From positions 1 through 64,000 of the forward strand of contig JBASFK010000008.1 in assembly GCA_049652985.1 (NCBI GenBank): a stretch of DNA of 64,000 nucleotides. The letters run 5' to 3'. The translations under genes were made by a program, and so were the position numbers. The stretch's first letter is position 1. Every line of letters starts with the position of its first letter. Source of the DNA: UBA7657 sp049652985 (lineage in GTDB: Bacteria > Pseudomonadota > Alphaproteobacteria > Micavibrionales > Micavibrionaceae). The notes below the pieces were generated by a model. It did not search any database, was not told the DNA's origin, and was given only the letters and a program-made list of their open reading frames with translations. This document shows positions 41,292 to 49,874 of this stretch, piece after piece.

Positions 41292-42368
41292 ATGCGTGTA
41301 TTATTCAGCAGGGTGCTTCTTTTTTGCGCAGCGTTTTTATGCATTGCTACACCCGCACGGGCCGAAGCGCCGACCCTGGACAAGCTCCGCGCCGAACTGG
41401 CGGCGAAATCCTCGACCGACAACCCGGAAACGCCCATCGACCTCCTGAATGTCTCCTACGACCCGACCCGCGAGCTTTATACCGACTACAACCAGGCCTT
41501 TAAAAAATACTGGAAAGAAAAAACCGGCCAGGACGTTGATATCAAGCAATCGCACGGCGGCTCCGGCAAGCAGGCCCGCGCCGTCATATACGGACTCAAG
41601 GCCGATGTCGTGACCCTTGCGCTTGCCTATGACATAGACAAGATTTCATCCGGCATGGAAGGCAGCCTTCCAAAAGACTGGCAAACGCGCCTTCCTAACA
41701 ACAGTGCTCCTTATACTTCGACAATTGTGTTCCTCGTGCGTAAAGGAAATCCCAAAAATATCCGCGACTGGTCCGATCTCGTGAAAGATGGGGTGCAGGT
41801 TATAACGCCCAACCCGAAAACCTCAGGCGGTGCGCGCTGGAATTATCTTGCGGCCTGGGCTTACGCTGAAAGAACGTTCGGCGGCGACGAGGAAAAAGTG
41901 AAGGAGTTCGTGGGCAAGCTATTCAAAAACGTGCCTGTTCTCGATTCCGGCGCACGCGGCTCGACCATGACTTTCGTGCAACGCGATATCGGTGATGTCC
42001 TGCTCGCGTGGGAGAACGAGGCGTTTCTCGCGATCAATGAACTGGGCCCCGACAAGTTCGAAATTGTTATGCCCTCAATGAGCATTCTCGCCGAGCCGCC
42101 CGTGGCAATGATCGATTCAAACGCTGCCCGTAAGAAAGCCGGGGACGCCGCCCGTTTTTATGTCGCCTATCTCTATTCAAAAGAAGGACAGGAACTGGTT
42201 GCGAAACATTATTTCCGTCCGGTCGACAGTGCGGTCATGGCCGCGCATCGCGCCATGTTCCCCGACATCGAGATGGTGACGATTGACAAGGATTTCGGCG
42301 GCTGGGACGCCGCGCAGAAACGCCATTTCGACGACGGCGCCATATTCGACCAGATTTATAAACCCTGA
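41292..42368 (+). CDS. sbp: Sulfate ABC transporter substrate-binding protein
   Basis: Periplasmic sulfate- or thiosulfate-binding protein (358 aa). The signal peptide MRVLFSRVLLFCAAFLCIAT ends at ARA-E. Family motifs are LLNVSYDPTRELYTDYNQAF, SHGGSGKQARAVIYGLKADV and TPNPKTSGGARWNYLAAWAY. The ATG at 41292 is 7 bases after GGAGGC; the ATG at 41277 overlaps this ribosome site. The permease and ATPase genes follow in an operon. Confidence 0.94.
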   Translation: MRVLFSRVLLFCAAFLCIATPARAEAPTLDKLRAELAAKSSTDNPETPIDLLNVSYDPTRELYTDYNQAFKKYWKEKTGQDVDIKQSHGGSGKQARAVIYGLKADVVTLALAYDIDKISSGMEGSLPKDWQTRLPNNSAPYTSTIVFLVRKGNPKNIRDWSDLVKDGVQVITPNPKTSGGARWNYLAAWAYAERTFGGDEEKVKEFVGKLFKNVPVLDSGARGSTMTFVQRDIGDVLLAWENEAFLAINELGPDKFEIVMPSMSILAEPPVAMIDSNAARKKAGDAARFYVAYLYSKEGQELVAKHYFRPVDSAVMAAHRAMFPDIEMVTIDKDFGGWDAAQKRHFDDGAIFDQIYKP

Positions 42369-42383
42369 CGACAGAAAACTGAA

Positions 42384-43241
42384 ATGATTGCGCTGGCAGC
42401 CAAGCCTTTGAAAAGCCCAAGCGTCATTCCGGGTTTCGGAATCACGATGGGATTTACGTTGCTCTATCTTGGGCTCGTGGTTATGATCCCGCTCGCCGGT
42501 CTCGCGATCAAAACCTTCGAGATGAGCTGGCAGGAATTTTATACTACCATCAGCGATCCGCGCGTCGTCGCCGCTTTTAAAATCAGCTTCGGTATTTCAT
42601 TTATAGCTGCTCTCATCAATGCAGTATTCGGTCTGCTCGTTGCATGGGTATTGGTCCGTTACGATTTTCCCTGGCGCAAGGTAGTTGATGCTATGGTTGA
42701 TTTGCCTTTCGCATTGCCGACCGCCGTTGCGGGCATCGCGCTGACCGCGATTTATGCGCAGAACGGCTGGATCGGCCAGTTTTTCGCGCAGTTCGGCATT
42801 CATATAGCCTTCACGCCTACGGGTATCGCCATCGCGCTGGTTTTCATCGGCCTGCCTTTTGTGGTACGCACGGTGGAACCGGTATTGCGCGATCTCGATC
42901 CCGAGATGGAGGAAGCTGCAGCCTGCCTTGGTGCAACACGGATGCAGATATTCACGCGCATCGTGCTGCCTCAGATATTGCCCGCCCTCATGGCCGGTTT
43001 CGCCATGGCTTTCGCCCGCGCGCTCGGGGAATACGGATCGGTCATATTCATCGCCGGCAACATGCCGTATAAATCCGAGATCGTGCCTCTCATCATCGTC
43101 ATCAAGCTTGAACAATATGATTACGCCGGGGCCACGGCGATTGCCCTCGTCATGCTGGTGGCTTCGTTCGTCATGCTGCTCGTCATCAACCTCCTGATGA
43201 AATGGTCCCATATTCGACGGGGCGGGGGAATGCACGCATGA
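42384..43241 (+). CDS. cysT: Sulfate ABC transporter permease CysT
   Basis: Inner-membrane permease (285 aa, six or so membrane segments). The cytosolic EAA loop is MEEAAACLGATRMQIFTRIV, and the family block ALGEYGSVIFIAGNMPYKSE is present. It lies 15 bases after the binding-protein gene and overlaps cysW by 4 bases (ATGA). Confidence 0.94.
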   Translation: MIALAAKPLKSPSVIPGFGITMGFTLLYLGLVVMIPLAGLAIKTFEMSWQEFYTTISDPRVVAAFKISFGISFIAALINAVFGLLVAWVLVRYDFPWRKVVDAMVDLPFALPTAVAGIALTAIYAQNGWIGQFFAQFGIHIAFTPTGIAIALVFIGLPFVVRTVEPVLRDLDPEMEEAAACLGATRMQIFTRIVLPQILPALMAGFAMAFARALGEYGSVIFIAGNMPYKSEIVPLIIVIKLEQYDYAGATAIALVMLVASFVMLLVINLLMKWSHIRRGGGMHA

Positions 43242-44086
43242 ACGGCTACGCCCTTAAGGTATCGCGTCCCAATCACCCGCTGGCGGAATCGCGGGGCGTT
43301 CGGCTGGGGCTAATTGCTGCCGCCCTTCTTTATATTGGCGTCATGATCTTCCTGCCGCTGCTCGTCGTATTCATCGAGGCGCTTCGCCAGGGGCTCGGGG
43401 CTTATATCGCCGCGATCAATGAGCCGGATGCACTGGCAGCGATCAGATTAACGTTGCTCACAGCTGCAATCGCCGTTCCGCTTAATCTCGTCTTTGGCCT
43501 CGCCGCGAGCTGGGCCATCGCCAAGCATGATTTCCGCGGCAAGCATCTGTTGATCACCTTTATCGACCTGCCGTTTTCGGTGTCGCCGGTGATTTCCGGC
43601 CTGATTTACGTACTGCTGTTTGGTTCGCAGGCCGCACTGGGCGGATGGCTGGATTCACACGACATCCAAATATTATTCGCCGTTCCGGGAATTGTGCTCG
43701 CCACCATCTTTGTAACTTTTCCCTTCGTCGCCCGCGAAATGATCCCGCTGATGCAGGAGCAGGGCATCGAGGAGGAGGAAGCCGCGATCCTGCTCGGCGC
43801 CACGGGCTGGCAGACTTTCTGGCGTGTAACCCTGCCGAACGTTAAATGGGGACTGCTCTACGGCGTGCTTCTTTGCAACGCGCGGGCGATGGGCGAATTC
43901 GGCGCGGTTTCGGTGGTCTCGGGACATATCCGCGGCGCGACGAATACGATCCCGCTTCATGTCGAAATTCTCTATAATGAGTATAATTTCGTCGCGGCTT
44001 TCGCCGTGGCGTCGTTGCTCACCGTTCTTGCGCTGGTGACATTATTGATCAAGGAATGGCTGGAACCCCGGCTGGAGAAAGACTGA
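43238..44086 (+). CDS. cysW: Sulfate ABC transporter permease CysW
   Basis: Second permease of the sulfate importer (282 aa). EAA loop EEEEAAILLGATGWQTFWRV and the block NARAMGEFGAVSVVSGHIRG are diagnostic for CysW. I took the ATG at 43238 (MNGYALKV), overlapping the cysT stop; a longer frame from 43202 lies within cysT. The cysA ATG shares one base with its TGA. Confidence 0.94.
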   Translation: MNGYALKVSRPNHPLAESRGVRLGLIAAALLYIGVMIFLPLLVVFIEALRQGLGAYIAAINEPDALAAIRLTLLTAAIAVPLNLVFGLAASWAIAKHDFRGKHLLITFIDLPFSVSPVISGLIYVLLFGSQAALGGWLDSHDIQILFAVPGIVLATIFVTFPFVAREMIPLMQEQGIEEEEAAILLGATGWQTFWRVTLPNVKWGLLYGVLLCNARAMGEFGAVSVVSGHIRGATNTIPLHVEILYNEYNFVAAFAVASLLTVLALVTLLIKEWLEPRLEKD

Positions 44087-45132
44087 TGGGCATACGCATC
44101 GATAACGTCTACAAGATTTTCCGCGATTTCATGGCGCTCGACGGCGTCAGCCTGAACGTCGGCACCGGGGAACTGGTCGCGCTTCTGGGCCCGTCCGGCT
44201 CGGGCAAAACCACGTTGCTCCGCATCATCGCGGGGCTGGAGTTCGCGGATCTCGGAGATATATACATCGACCGCGAGGAGGCCAGCCACACGCCGGTCAA
44301 GGAACGTCGCGTCGGCTTCGTGTTCCAGCACTATGCGCTGTTCCGCCACATGACCGTCTTCGAGAACATCGCGTTTGGCCTGCGCGTGAAGCCGAAGGAA
44401 AGCCGTCCGAGCGAAGGTGAAATCAGCAAAAAAGTCATGCGCCTGATTGATCTCATTCACTTGTCGGGCCTGCATAACCGCTACCCGGCGCAGCTCTCCG
44501 GCGGTCAGCGCCAGCGCGTTGCGCTCGCCCGCACGCTTGCAGTTGATCCGAAAGTGTTATTGCTCGACGAGCCTTTCGGCGCGCTCGATGCCAAGGTGCG
44601 TAAGGAACTTCGTCGCTGGCTGCGCAAAATTCACGATGAACTGAATATCACCACCATATTCGTCACCCACGACCAGGAAGAAGCGCTGGAACTCGCCGAC
44701 CGCGTTGTGGTGATGAATAACGGCCGCATCGAACAGGTAGGCAGCCCCGAGGATATTTATCACAACCCGGCCAACGCATTCGTTTACGACTTTCTCGGCA
44801 ACTACAACGCGTTCGAGGGTGTAATGGAGCAAAACGGCGAGGAATGCCGCCTGCTGAAACCCGGCGAAAAGCTGCCTGCCGGCGCCGAGCGCGTGCAGTT
44901 ATTCGCGCGGCCCCACGATATGGAGGTTTCGGCGCAACCGCAGGACAAGGATGCCATTTCGGCGCGCATCATTCACATTAATCCGGCGGGCCCGCTGGTT
45001 TCCATCGAGCTTGAGAATGAGCAGGGAAAATTACTGCAGGCGGCAGTGACGAAGGAGCGATTCCTAGAACTGGCGCTGGAGAAACGCCAGACCGTCTACC
45101 TCAAGGCGCGGGACATGCGCCTGTTCGAGTGA
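44086..45132 (+). CDS. cysA: Sulfate ABC transporter ATP-binding protein
   Basis: ATPase of the sulfate importer (348 aa). Walker A LLGPSGSGKTTLLRIIAGLE, signature LSGGQRQRVALARTLAVDPK, Walker B VLLLDEPFGALDAKVR and the switch His in IFVTHDQEEALELAD are all intact. A C-terminal TOBE-like domain follows from about residue 240. The motB stop codon on the other strand is directly adjacent. Confidence 0.95.
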   Translation: MGIRIDNVYKIFRDFMALDGVSLNVGTGELVALLGPSGSGKTTLLRIIAGLEFADLGDIYIDREEASHTPVKERRVGFVFQHYALFRHMTVFENIAFGLRVKPKESRPSEGEISKKVMRLIDLIHLSGLHNRYPAQLSGGQRQRVALARTLAVDPKVLLLDEPFGALDAKVRKELRRWLRKIHDELNITTIFVTHDQEEALELADRVVVMNNGRIEQVGSPEDIYHNPANAFVYDFLGNYNAFEGVMEQNGEECRLLKPGEKLPAGAERVQLFARPHDMEVSAQPQDKDAISARIIHINPAGPLVSIELENEQGKLLQAAVTKERFLELALEKRQTVYLKARDMRLFE

Positions 45133-45858
45133 TTATCTCTTCTTATCTTTGGTTATTTTTTCAAGCTTGATCACCACGCGGCGGTTTTGCGACTGGTTCG
45201 CCGGGAGAGCGTTGCCGTTTGAATCGCGATTGGGCACCTTGGGGAATACGTCGGCATAACCAGCCGCCCGCAGACGCTCGGGGTCGATGCCGTGCTCGAG
45301 AAAAAACCGTACCACGGCTGCTGCGCGCCCGGTCGAAAGCTCCCAGTTCGATGGAAACTGTACGGTCTTGATGGGGTTGTCGTCCGTGTGCCCTTCGACC
45401 GTGATCGAATAATTGATGTAATCCTTGCCTGTCAGCTTTTCCTGAAGCTCGCCCAGAATGCGCTGGCCTTCGTCGCTCAGTATCGATGACCCGCTCGCGA
45501 AAAACGCGCTGCTGTCCATCTCGATGCTCGTGATGCGGTCGCCCTCCTGCTCGATATGCACGCCTTCGCCTTTTTCGTACATATCTACGATCGAGGGCAG
45601 GCGGTCGTATAACTCCTTGTCGCGGCTTTGTGCTCCGATCGGCGAGATCGGGTTCAGGACGAATTCATCGAGCACGTTCTGTGCGGCAAAGCGCTCACGC
45701 ACTTTTTCACGCGCTTGCTCCATTTGCTCGTCTTTAGGTACCGAAACGGAAAGAAAGATAGCAAAAAAGCAAAGCAGCAACGTAATCATGTCCGCGTAGG
45801 TCATGAGCCAGTCATCAGTGCGCGGGCCGCGCCGTCTGCGTGCGTTTTTTTTATACAT
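45133..45858 (-). CDS. motB: Flagellar motor stator protein MotB
   Basis: Stator subunit (241 aa). The single membrane segment carries the proton-binding Asp in DDWLMTYADMITLLLCFFAI (about residue 23). The OmpA-type peptidoglycan-binding domain is at about residues 115-230 (VEGHTDDNPIKTVQFPSNWE, then LSTGRAAAVVRFFLEHGIDP and NRRVVIKLE). Partner motA lies immediately upstream with an 8-base overlap. Confidence 0.92.
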   Translation of the reverse strand: MYKKNARRRRGPRTDDWLMTYADMITLLLCFFAIFLSVSVPKDEQMEQAREKVRERFAAQNVLDEFVLNPISPIGAQSRDKELYDRLPSIVDMYEKGEGVHIEQEGDRITSIEMDSSAFFASGSSILSDEGQRILGELQEKLTGKDYINYSITVEGHTDDNPIKTVQFPSNWELSTGRAAAVVRFFLEHGIDPERLRAAGYADVFPKVPNRDSNGNALPANQSQNRRVVIKLEKITKDKKR

Positions 45859-46774
45859 TCTTTGTCGCGCTGAGACCTGTCGCCATCGCGGGCGCTCCTC
45901 CGCCTGCCGCAGGCGTACCTGGGGGAGGCGTGGGATCGGGCAGCGTCACACGGCTGTGCAGGCCGGGTTTGAGGAAGCTGTTCAGCTTGTCCTGGATATA
46001 GCGCGGTGATTTATTGGCCACCAACATAGCCATACCTTCGGTGATCAGGTGATTGCGGAAGCGCAGATTATCCTGCTTCTGCATGATTTTCGTGGCGGCG
46101 GGCAAATAGAGCATCCGCGCGGTGACGACACCATATAATGTCGCGAGCAGGGCGACGGCGAGGCCGTGCCCGATACCGGACATGTCGCCCGAGAAATTGC
46201 CGAGCATGATCACCATCCCGATCAATGTGCCGACCATGCCGAAAGCTGGCGCGTGGCTGGCCATCGCAAGAAGAACGTTGGCCGGAATTGTGTCGCGTTC
46301 ATAAAACGCCTCGGCGGCTGTCTCCATCATGCCGCGTACTTCCTCGGCGGTGTAATTGCTGACGACCATGTCGAGGCCATAGCGCACGAACGGGTCATTG
46401 ATGCCTTCATCGTCGACCTGGTTCTCGAGGCCGCGTAATCCTTTATCTTTCATAATGCGCGCCCACGCGATGACATTGATCAGGTCGCGATACAAATTCT
46501 CATGCGTGACGTTCGCTTTTTTGAACATCAATCCGACGCCGCGCAGCGCTTCCATGACGTCGTTGGCCTGGTAGCTCATGAACGCGACAGCCAGCGTTCC
46601 ACCGATCACGATCATGAAACCTTCTATGCTCAGGAAGGCATAGACATTCGGTGTTCCCACGAGGATCGCGACAACAATAAGTGCAAATCCGAACGCCGCT
46701 CCGGCAATGGAGGCAAGCGAGAACGGATGACTGGAACGCAGGGTAAAAAGGGATTTATTCTTGTTTTTAGCCAT
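45851..46774 (-). CDS. motA: Flagellar motor stator protein MotA
   Basis: Stator subunit (307 aa) with four membrane segments, two near the N-terminus and two around residues 175-230 (AFGMVGTLIGMVIMLGNFSG, then GHGLAVALLATLYGVVTARM). The first block FALIVVAILVGTPNVYAFLS is typical of the PomA/MotA family. The C-terminus is Pro/Gly/Ala-rich. I chose the ATG at 46774 (MAKNKNKSLF). No other flagellar genes are in the window. Confidence 0.92.
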   Translation of the reverse strand: MAKNKNKSLFTLRSSHPFSLASIAGAAFGFALIVVAILVGTPNVYAFLSIEGFMIVIGGTLAVAFMSYQANDVMEALRGVGLMFKKANVTHENLYRDLINVIAWARIMKDKGLRGLENQVDDEGINDPFVRYGLDMVVSNYTAEEVRGMMETAAEAFYERDTIPANVLLAMASHAPAFGMVGTLIGMVIMLGNFSGDMSGIGHGLAVALLATLYGVVTARMLYLPAATKIMQKQDNLRFRNHLITEGMAMLVANKSPRYIQDKLNSFLKPGLHSRVTLPDPTPPPGTPAAGGGAPAMATGLSATKNV

Positions 46775-46909
46775 ATTTTTATTATGCCACCGGGTTTTTA
46801 GTCTGGCTACCTTACTATGAAGCTTTACCGAACGAAAGCCCGTCAATTCTAGGTTTTATGAAACTTTTGGCCGCTCCGGGTCGTTAGTGCCCTGAAGGGA
46901 ATATGTATT

Positions 46910-47497
46910 ATGCGAAGTGCCAAGATCAGCAGGCTGCTGGATACCATTGATGACAGTATCGAGGGACAAAAGAATGTTTCCGTTTCCGATCTCGTCGATG
47001 CCCTTGAAAAAAGGGGATTCGGCGCGCTTTTGTTAATGCCCGCCCTTGTTACCGTTCTGCCGACTGGGGCCATCCCGGGCGTGCCTGCGGCCTGTGCCGG
47101 GGTGATATGCCTGGTGGCTGGCCAACTCGCAGCCGGGAAAAAGCGCCCGTGGTTGCCCGGCCCTTTGGCAAAAGTCTCTATCAGCAGGAAAAAAATTTCA
47201 GACGCGATCAAGAGATCCAAACCTTATGCCGAGGCTGTGGATGAGCTTGCGCAGGTGCGTTACGAATTTTTAACCAAAGATGCAGCCCAGCGCATCATTG
47301 CCGTTCTGTGCATCGTTCTGGCGCTCATGATGGGCATTGTAGGGTTCATTCCTTTCGCGCCTGTGCTGTTCTCTTTGCCAGTATTATTATTCGCTGCCGG
47401 GATGTGCCTGCGTGACGGGCTTTTAACTCTGTCAGGTTTCGTTCTCTGCTTCGTCGCAGTGGCAGCTCTGCCGCTTCTGTTCACACTCATAAAATAA
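46910..47497 (+). CDS. ExoD family membrane protein
   Basis: Exopolysaccharide-synthesis ExoD-type protein (195 aa). The family block GFGALLLMPALVTVLPTGAI followed by PGVPAACAGVICLVAGQLAA and the double membrane hairpin near the C-terminus (IIAVLCIVLALMMGIVGFIP) support this. The exact biochemical role of ExoD proteins is unknown. A bidirectional terminator follows. Confidence 0.85.
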   Translation: MRSAKISRLLDTIDDSIEGQKNVSVSDLVDALEKRGFGALLLMPALVTVLPTGAIPGVPAACAGVICLVAGQLAAGKKRPWLPGPLAKVSISRKKISDAIKRSKPYAEAVDELAQVRYEFLTKDAAQRIIAVLCIVLALMMGIVGFIPFAPVLFSLPVLLFAAGMCLRDGLLTLSGFVLCFVAVAALPLLFTLIK

Positions 47498-47511
47498 CAA
47501 TTCTGAAACAA

Positions 47512-47552
47512 AAAATCGCGGGAGAGGCTGTTCGCCTTGCTCCCGCGATTTT
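47512..47552. terminator. Bidirectional terminator
   Basis: AAAATCGCGGGAG (47512-47524) pairs perfectly with CTCCCGCGATTTT (47540-47552). The A and T runs at both ends let it serve the exoD-like gene and the convergent lipoprotein gene. Confidence 0.88.
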
Positions 47553-47567
47553 GTATTCGCTTAAACT

Positions 47568-47807
47568 CTAGTCGCCAAGGTTGATATCATCCTTGTCGGT
47601 GAGTGCGCCCGTAGCCGCACCGGCTGCGCCGCCGATTACAGCGCCGGCCCAGGGGCTGCCGCCTGTCAGGGAACTGCCGACTGCACCGGCACCTGCGCCG
47701 ATCGCGCCGCCGCTCAGGGCCCGTTCAGTTTTCGATGTGCCGCAAGCAGCTAGGGCGAGCGAGATAGTAAAAAGTGCAACAATCATGGTCGTGTTTCTAA
47801 GGGACAT
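47568..47807 (-). CDS. Small glycine-zipper lipoprotein
   Basis: Envelope lipoprotein (79 aa) with lipobox LAAC after a signal MSLRNTTMIVALFTISLA. The mature part is a Gly/Ala zipper (SGGAIGAGAGAVGSSLTGGS, then AGAVIGGAAGAATGAL) as in YMGG/OmpA-tail-type small proteins that insert into membranes. The start follows AAGGAGATCCACA. It is probably co-transcribed with the gene just upstream from a GGAAC-type promoter. Confidence 0.8.
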   Translation of the reverse strand: MSLRNTTMIVALFTISLALAACGTSKTERALSGGAIGAGAGAVGSSLTGGSPWAGAVIGGAAGAATGALTDKDDINLGD

Positions 47808-47836
47808 TGTGGATCTCCTTTTCTGTCCTGTATTCA

Positions 47837-48028
47837 TCAGGCGCTTTCATTCTGATGGTAAAATTCGGTTTCAACCTCATGAAAAGGCCTTCCGGTCATT
47901 TCCTGCATGAGGTCAATTACAGCACCGTCGTCGTCGGCAATCTGCGGCAGATCGACACCGTCAGAATTGAAGCAGATGAAAATGACGTTCTCCAGACTTT
48001 CGACTTCGCGCATAACGCTGTTTCTCAT
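47837..48028 (-). CDS. Unknown 63-aa acidic protein
   Basis: Not recognised. The start at 48028 is set by AAAAGGAGATTCGAC; the longer frame upstream lacks a ribosome site. The product (MRNSVMREVESLENVIFICF and onward) is acidic and soluble and ends in a His/Glu-rich segment. A perfect EcfG-type promoter lies 34-58 bases upstream. Confidence 0.65.
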   Translation of the reverse strand: MRNSVMREVESLENVIFICFNSDGVDLPQIADDDGAVIDLMQEMTGRPFHEVETEFYHQNESA

Positions 48029-48061
48029 GTCGAATCTCCTTTTCAGTTGCCGTGATTGACA

Positions 48062-48086
48062 AACGCACGCTGCGGTAGGAAGTTCC
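48062..48086 (-). promoter_or_regulatory. EcfG-type stress promoter
   Basis: On the minus strand GGAAC, 16 bases, CGTT: a perfect match to the general-stress sigma consensus of alphaproteobacteria. It should drive the genes at 48028 and 47807. Confidence 0.75.
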
Positions 48087-48121
48087 TGCATAAGGAAAAT
48101 TTTCCCATAGCCATAAAACAT

Positions 48122-48154
48122 AAAAAAGAGCGCACCCGCTTGGAATGCGCTCTT
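48122..48154 (-). terminator. Terminator after the CsbD-like gene
   Basis: On the minus strand AAGAGCGCA and TGCGCTCTT form a stem with an 11-base loop, followed by a run of T. It lies just downstream of the CsbD-like stop codon. Confidence 0.8.
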
Positions 48155-48170
48155 GATTGAATGAGTAAAT

Positions 48171-48374
48171 TTAGGCAGCGCGGGATTTATTCCACTCGTT
48201 TAGCTGCTCTTCAGCTTCCTGGCGTGCGACGCCGTAATTTTCCTGGATCTTGCCGAGCAGCTTTTCGCTGTCGCCATTGATTTCATCCAGCACATCGTTG
48301 GTCAGGCGGCCCCAGCGTTTCTGGACGTCGCCTTTCACTTGCTTCCATTTGCCTTCGAAAATGTCCTTGTTCAT
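48171..48374 (-). CDS. CsbD-like stress protein
   Basis: Small soluble protein (67 aa) of the CsbD family, induced by general stress in many bacteria but of unknown biochemical function. It reads MNKDIFEGKWKQVKGDVQKR, then WGRLTNDVLDEINGDSEKLL and GKIQENYGVARQEAEEQL, a clear match to the family pattern. TAAGGAGAAATAC precedes the ATG. Confidence 0.9.
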   Translation of the reverse strand: MNKDIFEGKWKQVKGDVQKRWGRLTNDVLDEINGDSEKLLGKIQENYGVARQEAEEQLNEWNKSRAA

Positions 48375-48408
48375 TGTATTTCTCCTTATGTTTTCTGTTG
48401 GTTTGGAA

Positions 48409-48445
48409 CGAGCGGCCTGACCCGGAAAGGAGGGGCAGGCCGCTC
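48409..48445 (-). terminator. Hairpin between PRC-barrel and CsbD genes
   Basis: GAGCGGCCTG and CAGGCCGCTC form a perfect 10-bp stem with a 17-base loop. No long T run follows, so it may be a partial terminator or an mRNA stabiliser within a shared transcript. Confidence 0.5.
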
Positions 48446-48457
48446 AGGGGGTAAAAC

Positions 48458-49306
48458 TTAGTTTGTGGCTGTTTTCTTGAAGTTCTCGAAATTGACCGCC
48501 TGGTTAGCCGTCAACTGAACGTCCAGGTCGTTCTTCTCACGAATGACATTGGCGCTGTTGTAGCTCATGGCTGCTTTTTCACCGCCAAGGCCAAGCGTCT
48601 TGTCAAAGCCGATGATGATCTGGCTGGCTTCTCCATCGCGGAAAGAAATATTGTCGATTTCGGCAACGTTTTCTTTCTTGGCGTTGAGAATCTGACCTTC
48701 CAGAAGGCGTGCCACGCTGATGCCGTCAGCCGGGATAACGCGGACTTTTGCGTCTTTCTCGGCGTCTTTCAGTTCGTACGAGAACGGCGCCACTTTATCA
48801 AGCGTCTCTTCCGAGATCGGCATGATCACGTCGCCGTCTTTCTGACGCAGCGATACGAGGTTGTAATCGAAAGCGGCCAGTTTGGTGCCGATACCCATGA
48901 ATCCGCCGTCAGCCAGCACGACCGTTGTCGCGTTGCCGTTGGCGTCCAGGATAATGTCCTGCACGGTGGCGATTTTCTCGCCTTTCGTGTTAAGGACAGG
49001 CTGGCCAATCATTCCCGACGCGGTTGCGCGCGAATCGATTGTCACCGTCGATGAGGTAGTAGTTGTTTCCTCGCCGATCACTGTGGCCTTAATGTCTTCA
49101 TAGACATCTTCTGCAGCCTCGGCCGTTTTGTCCGTGGCTTCGGAAGCGTCTTGCTTGATATTATTCCATTCGCGCTTTGCATCTTTCGAGAGGCTTGGCG
49201 CTTCGGCCTTCACTTCTGCGTTGGCATTTGCTGAAGTTTCAGCGAACGCTGGCGCTCCCGCCATAATGGCGAGCACCGAGGCCGCGATTAAAAATCTGGT
49301 ATTCAT
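48458..49306 (-). CDS. Periplasmic protein with two PRC-barrel domains
   Basis: Secreted protein (282 aa) with signal peptide MNTRFLIAASVLAIMAGAPA ending at FA-E. A charged helical linker (residues 25-80) leads to two PRC-barrel modules: the first with MIGQPVLNTKGEKIATVQDI and VLADGGFMGIGTKLAAFDYN, the second with RLLEGQILNAKKENVAEIDN and FDKTLGLGGEKAAMSYNS. PRC barrels bind RNA, protein or small molecules; a stress role is suggested by the GGAAC-type promoter 50 bases upstream. Confidence 0.85.
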   Translation of the reverse strand: MNTRFLIAASVLAIMAGAPAFAETSANANAEVKAEAPSLSKDAKREWNNIKQDASEATDKTAEAAEDVYEDIKATVIGEETTTTSSTVTIDSRATASGMIGQPVLNTKGEKIATVQDIILDANGNATTVVLADGGFMGIGTKLAAFDYNLVSLRQKDGDVIMPISEETLDKVAPFSYELKDAEKDAKVRVIPADGISVARLLEGQILNAKKENVAEIDNISFRDGEASQIIIGFDKTLGLGGEKAAMSYNSANVIREKNDLDVQLTANQAVNFENFKKTATN

Positions 49307-49355
49307 GACTATAACTCCTTGTGTTTCTTGCTTGAATTGGGTTGTTACATACGCA

Positions 49356-49381
49356 AACGTTCTATTCCCGGAAAATGTTCC
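49356..49381 (-). promoter_or_regulatory. EcfG-type stress promoter
   Basis: On the minus strand GGAAC, 17 bases, CGTT, exactly matching the consensus. It is positioned to drive the PRC-barrel gene and perhaps the CsbD-like gene. Confidence 0.75.
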
Positions 49382-49385
49382 CCCT

Positions 49386-49421
49386 AAAAAAAACCGGCCA
49401 GTCCCGAAGGACTGTCCGGCC
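49386..49421 (-). terminator. Terminator after the 49460-49708 gene
   Basis: On the minus strand a stem GGACAGTCC-TTCG-GGACTGGCC with further CCGG pairing is followed by eight T. The UUCG-type loop and T run make a strong terminator. Confidence 0.85.
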
Positions 49422-49459
49422 TGAGGTGGTTGGGTGGGTGGGGGAGGGAAAAACCTTTG

Positions 49460-49708
49460 TCAGGAGGGTCGGATATCGACTCGGTCGAAATGGCCCATTC
49501 TCTCTTCAGCCTGCACCTGCAGGTCGTGAAGGTCATATAAAAGCTTGGACAGGCGCGAGTCTGCTAGATCGCTGCCGTTATTCGGAAAATTCGTCTCGAT
49601 AACGAGGACGTCTTCGGAATCGCGTGGTCCGCTGTAATTCTTCTTGAGGTAAATAGACGACACCAGGGGGTGTGTCACGCTCGTAAGTCTTTCGGGTACG
49701 TTCATCAT
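49460..49708 (-). CDS. Unknown 82-aa protein
   Basis: Not recognised. AAGGAGAGTC lies upstream; I took the ATG at 49708, though GTG 49714 is possible. The product is soluble and polar, containing SSIYLKKNYSGPRDSEDVLV and LSKLLYDLHDLQVQAEERMG. A degenerate EcfG-type site (GGACA, 17 bases, CGTT) is found upstream on the minus strand. It sits among stress genes. Confidence 0.6.
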   Translation of the reverse strand: MMNVPERLTSVTHPLVSSIYLKKNYSGPRDSEDVLVIETNFPNNGSDLADSRLSKLLYDLHDLQVQAEERMGHFDRVDIRPS

Positions 49709-49812
49709 TTTCACGACTCTCCTTCGTTCTCTTAAAAGCGTAGAACGTAACCGTAACCTGCGTATGTCCTCTCTGTATGGTTTTTGAAATAATTTGTTTC
49801 ATTTGTGTAACA

Positions 49813-49837
49813 GGAACTCTGGGGCTTTCCTGGCGTT
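49813..49837 (+). promoter_or_regulatory. EcfG-type stress promoter
   Basis: GGAAC (49813-49817), 16 bases, CGTT (49834-49837): a perfect consensus, 38 bases before the EF-hand gene. Confidence 0.78.
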
Positions 49838-49874
49838 AGAGAGGCTCAACCATTTCTCGAAGGGAGAATGAATA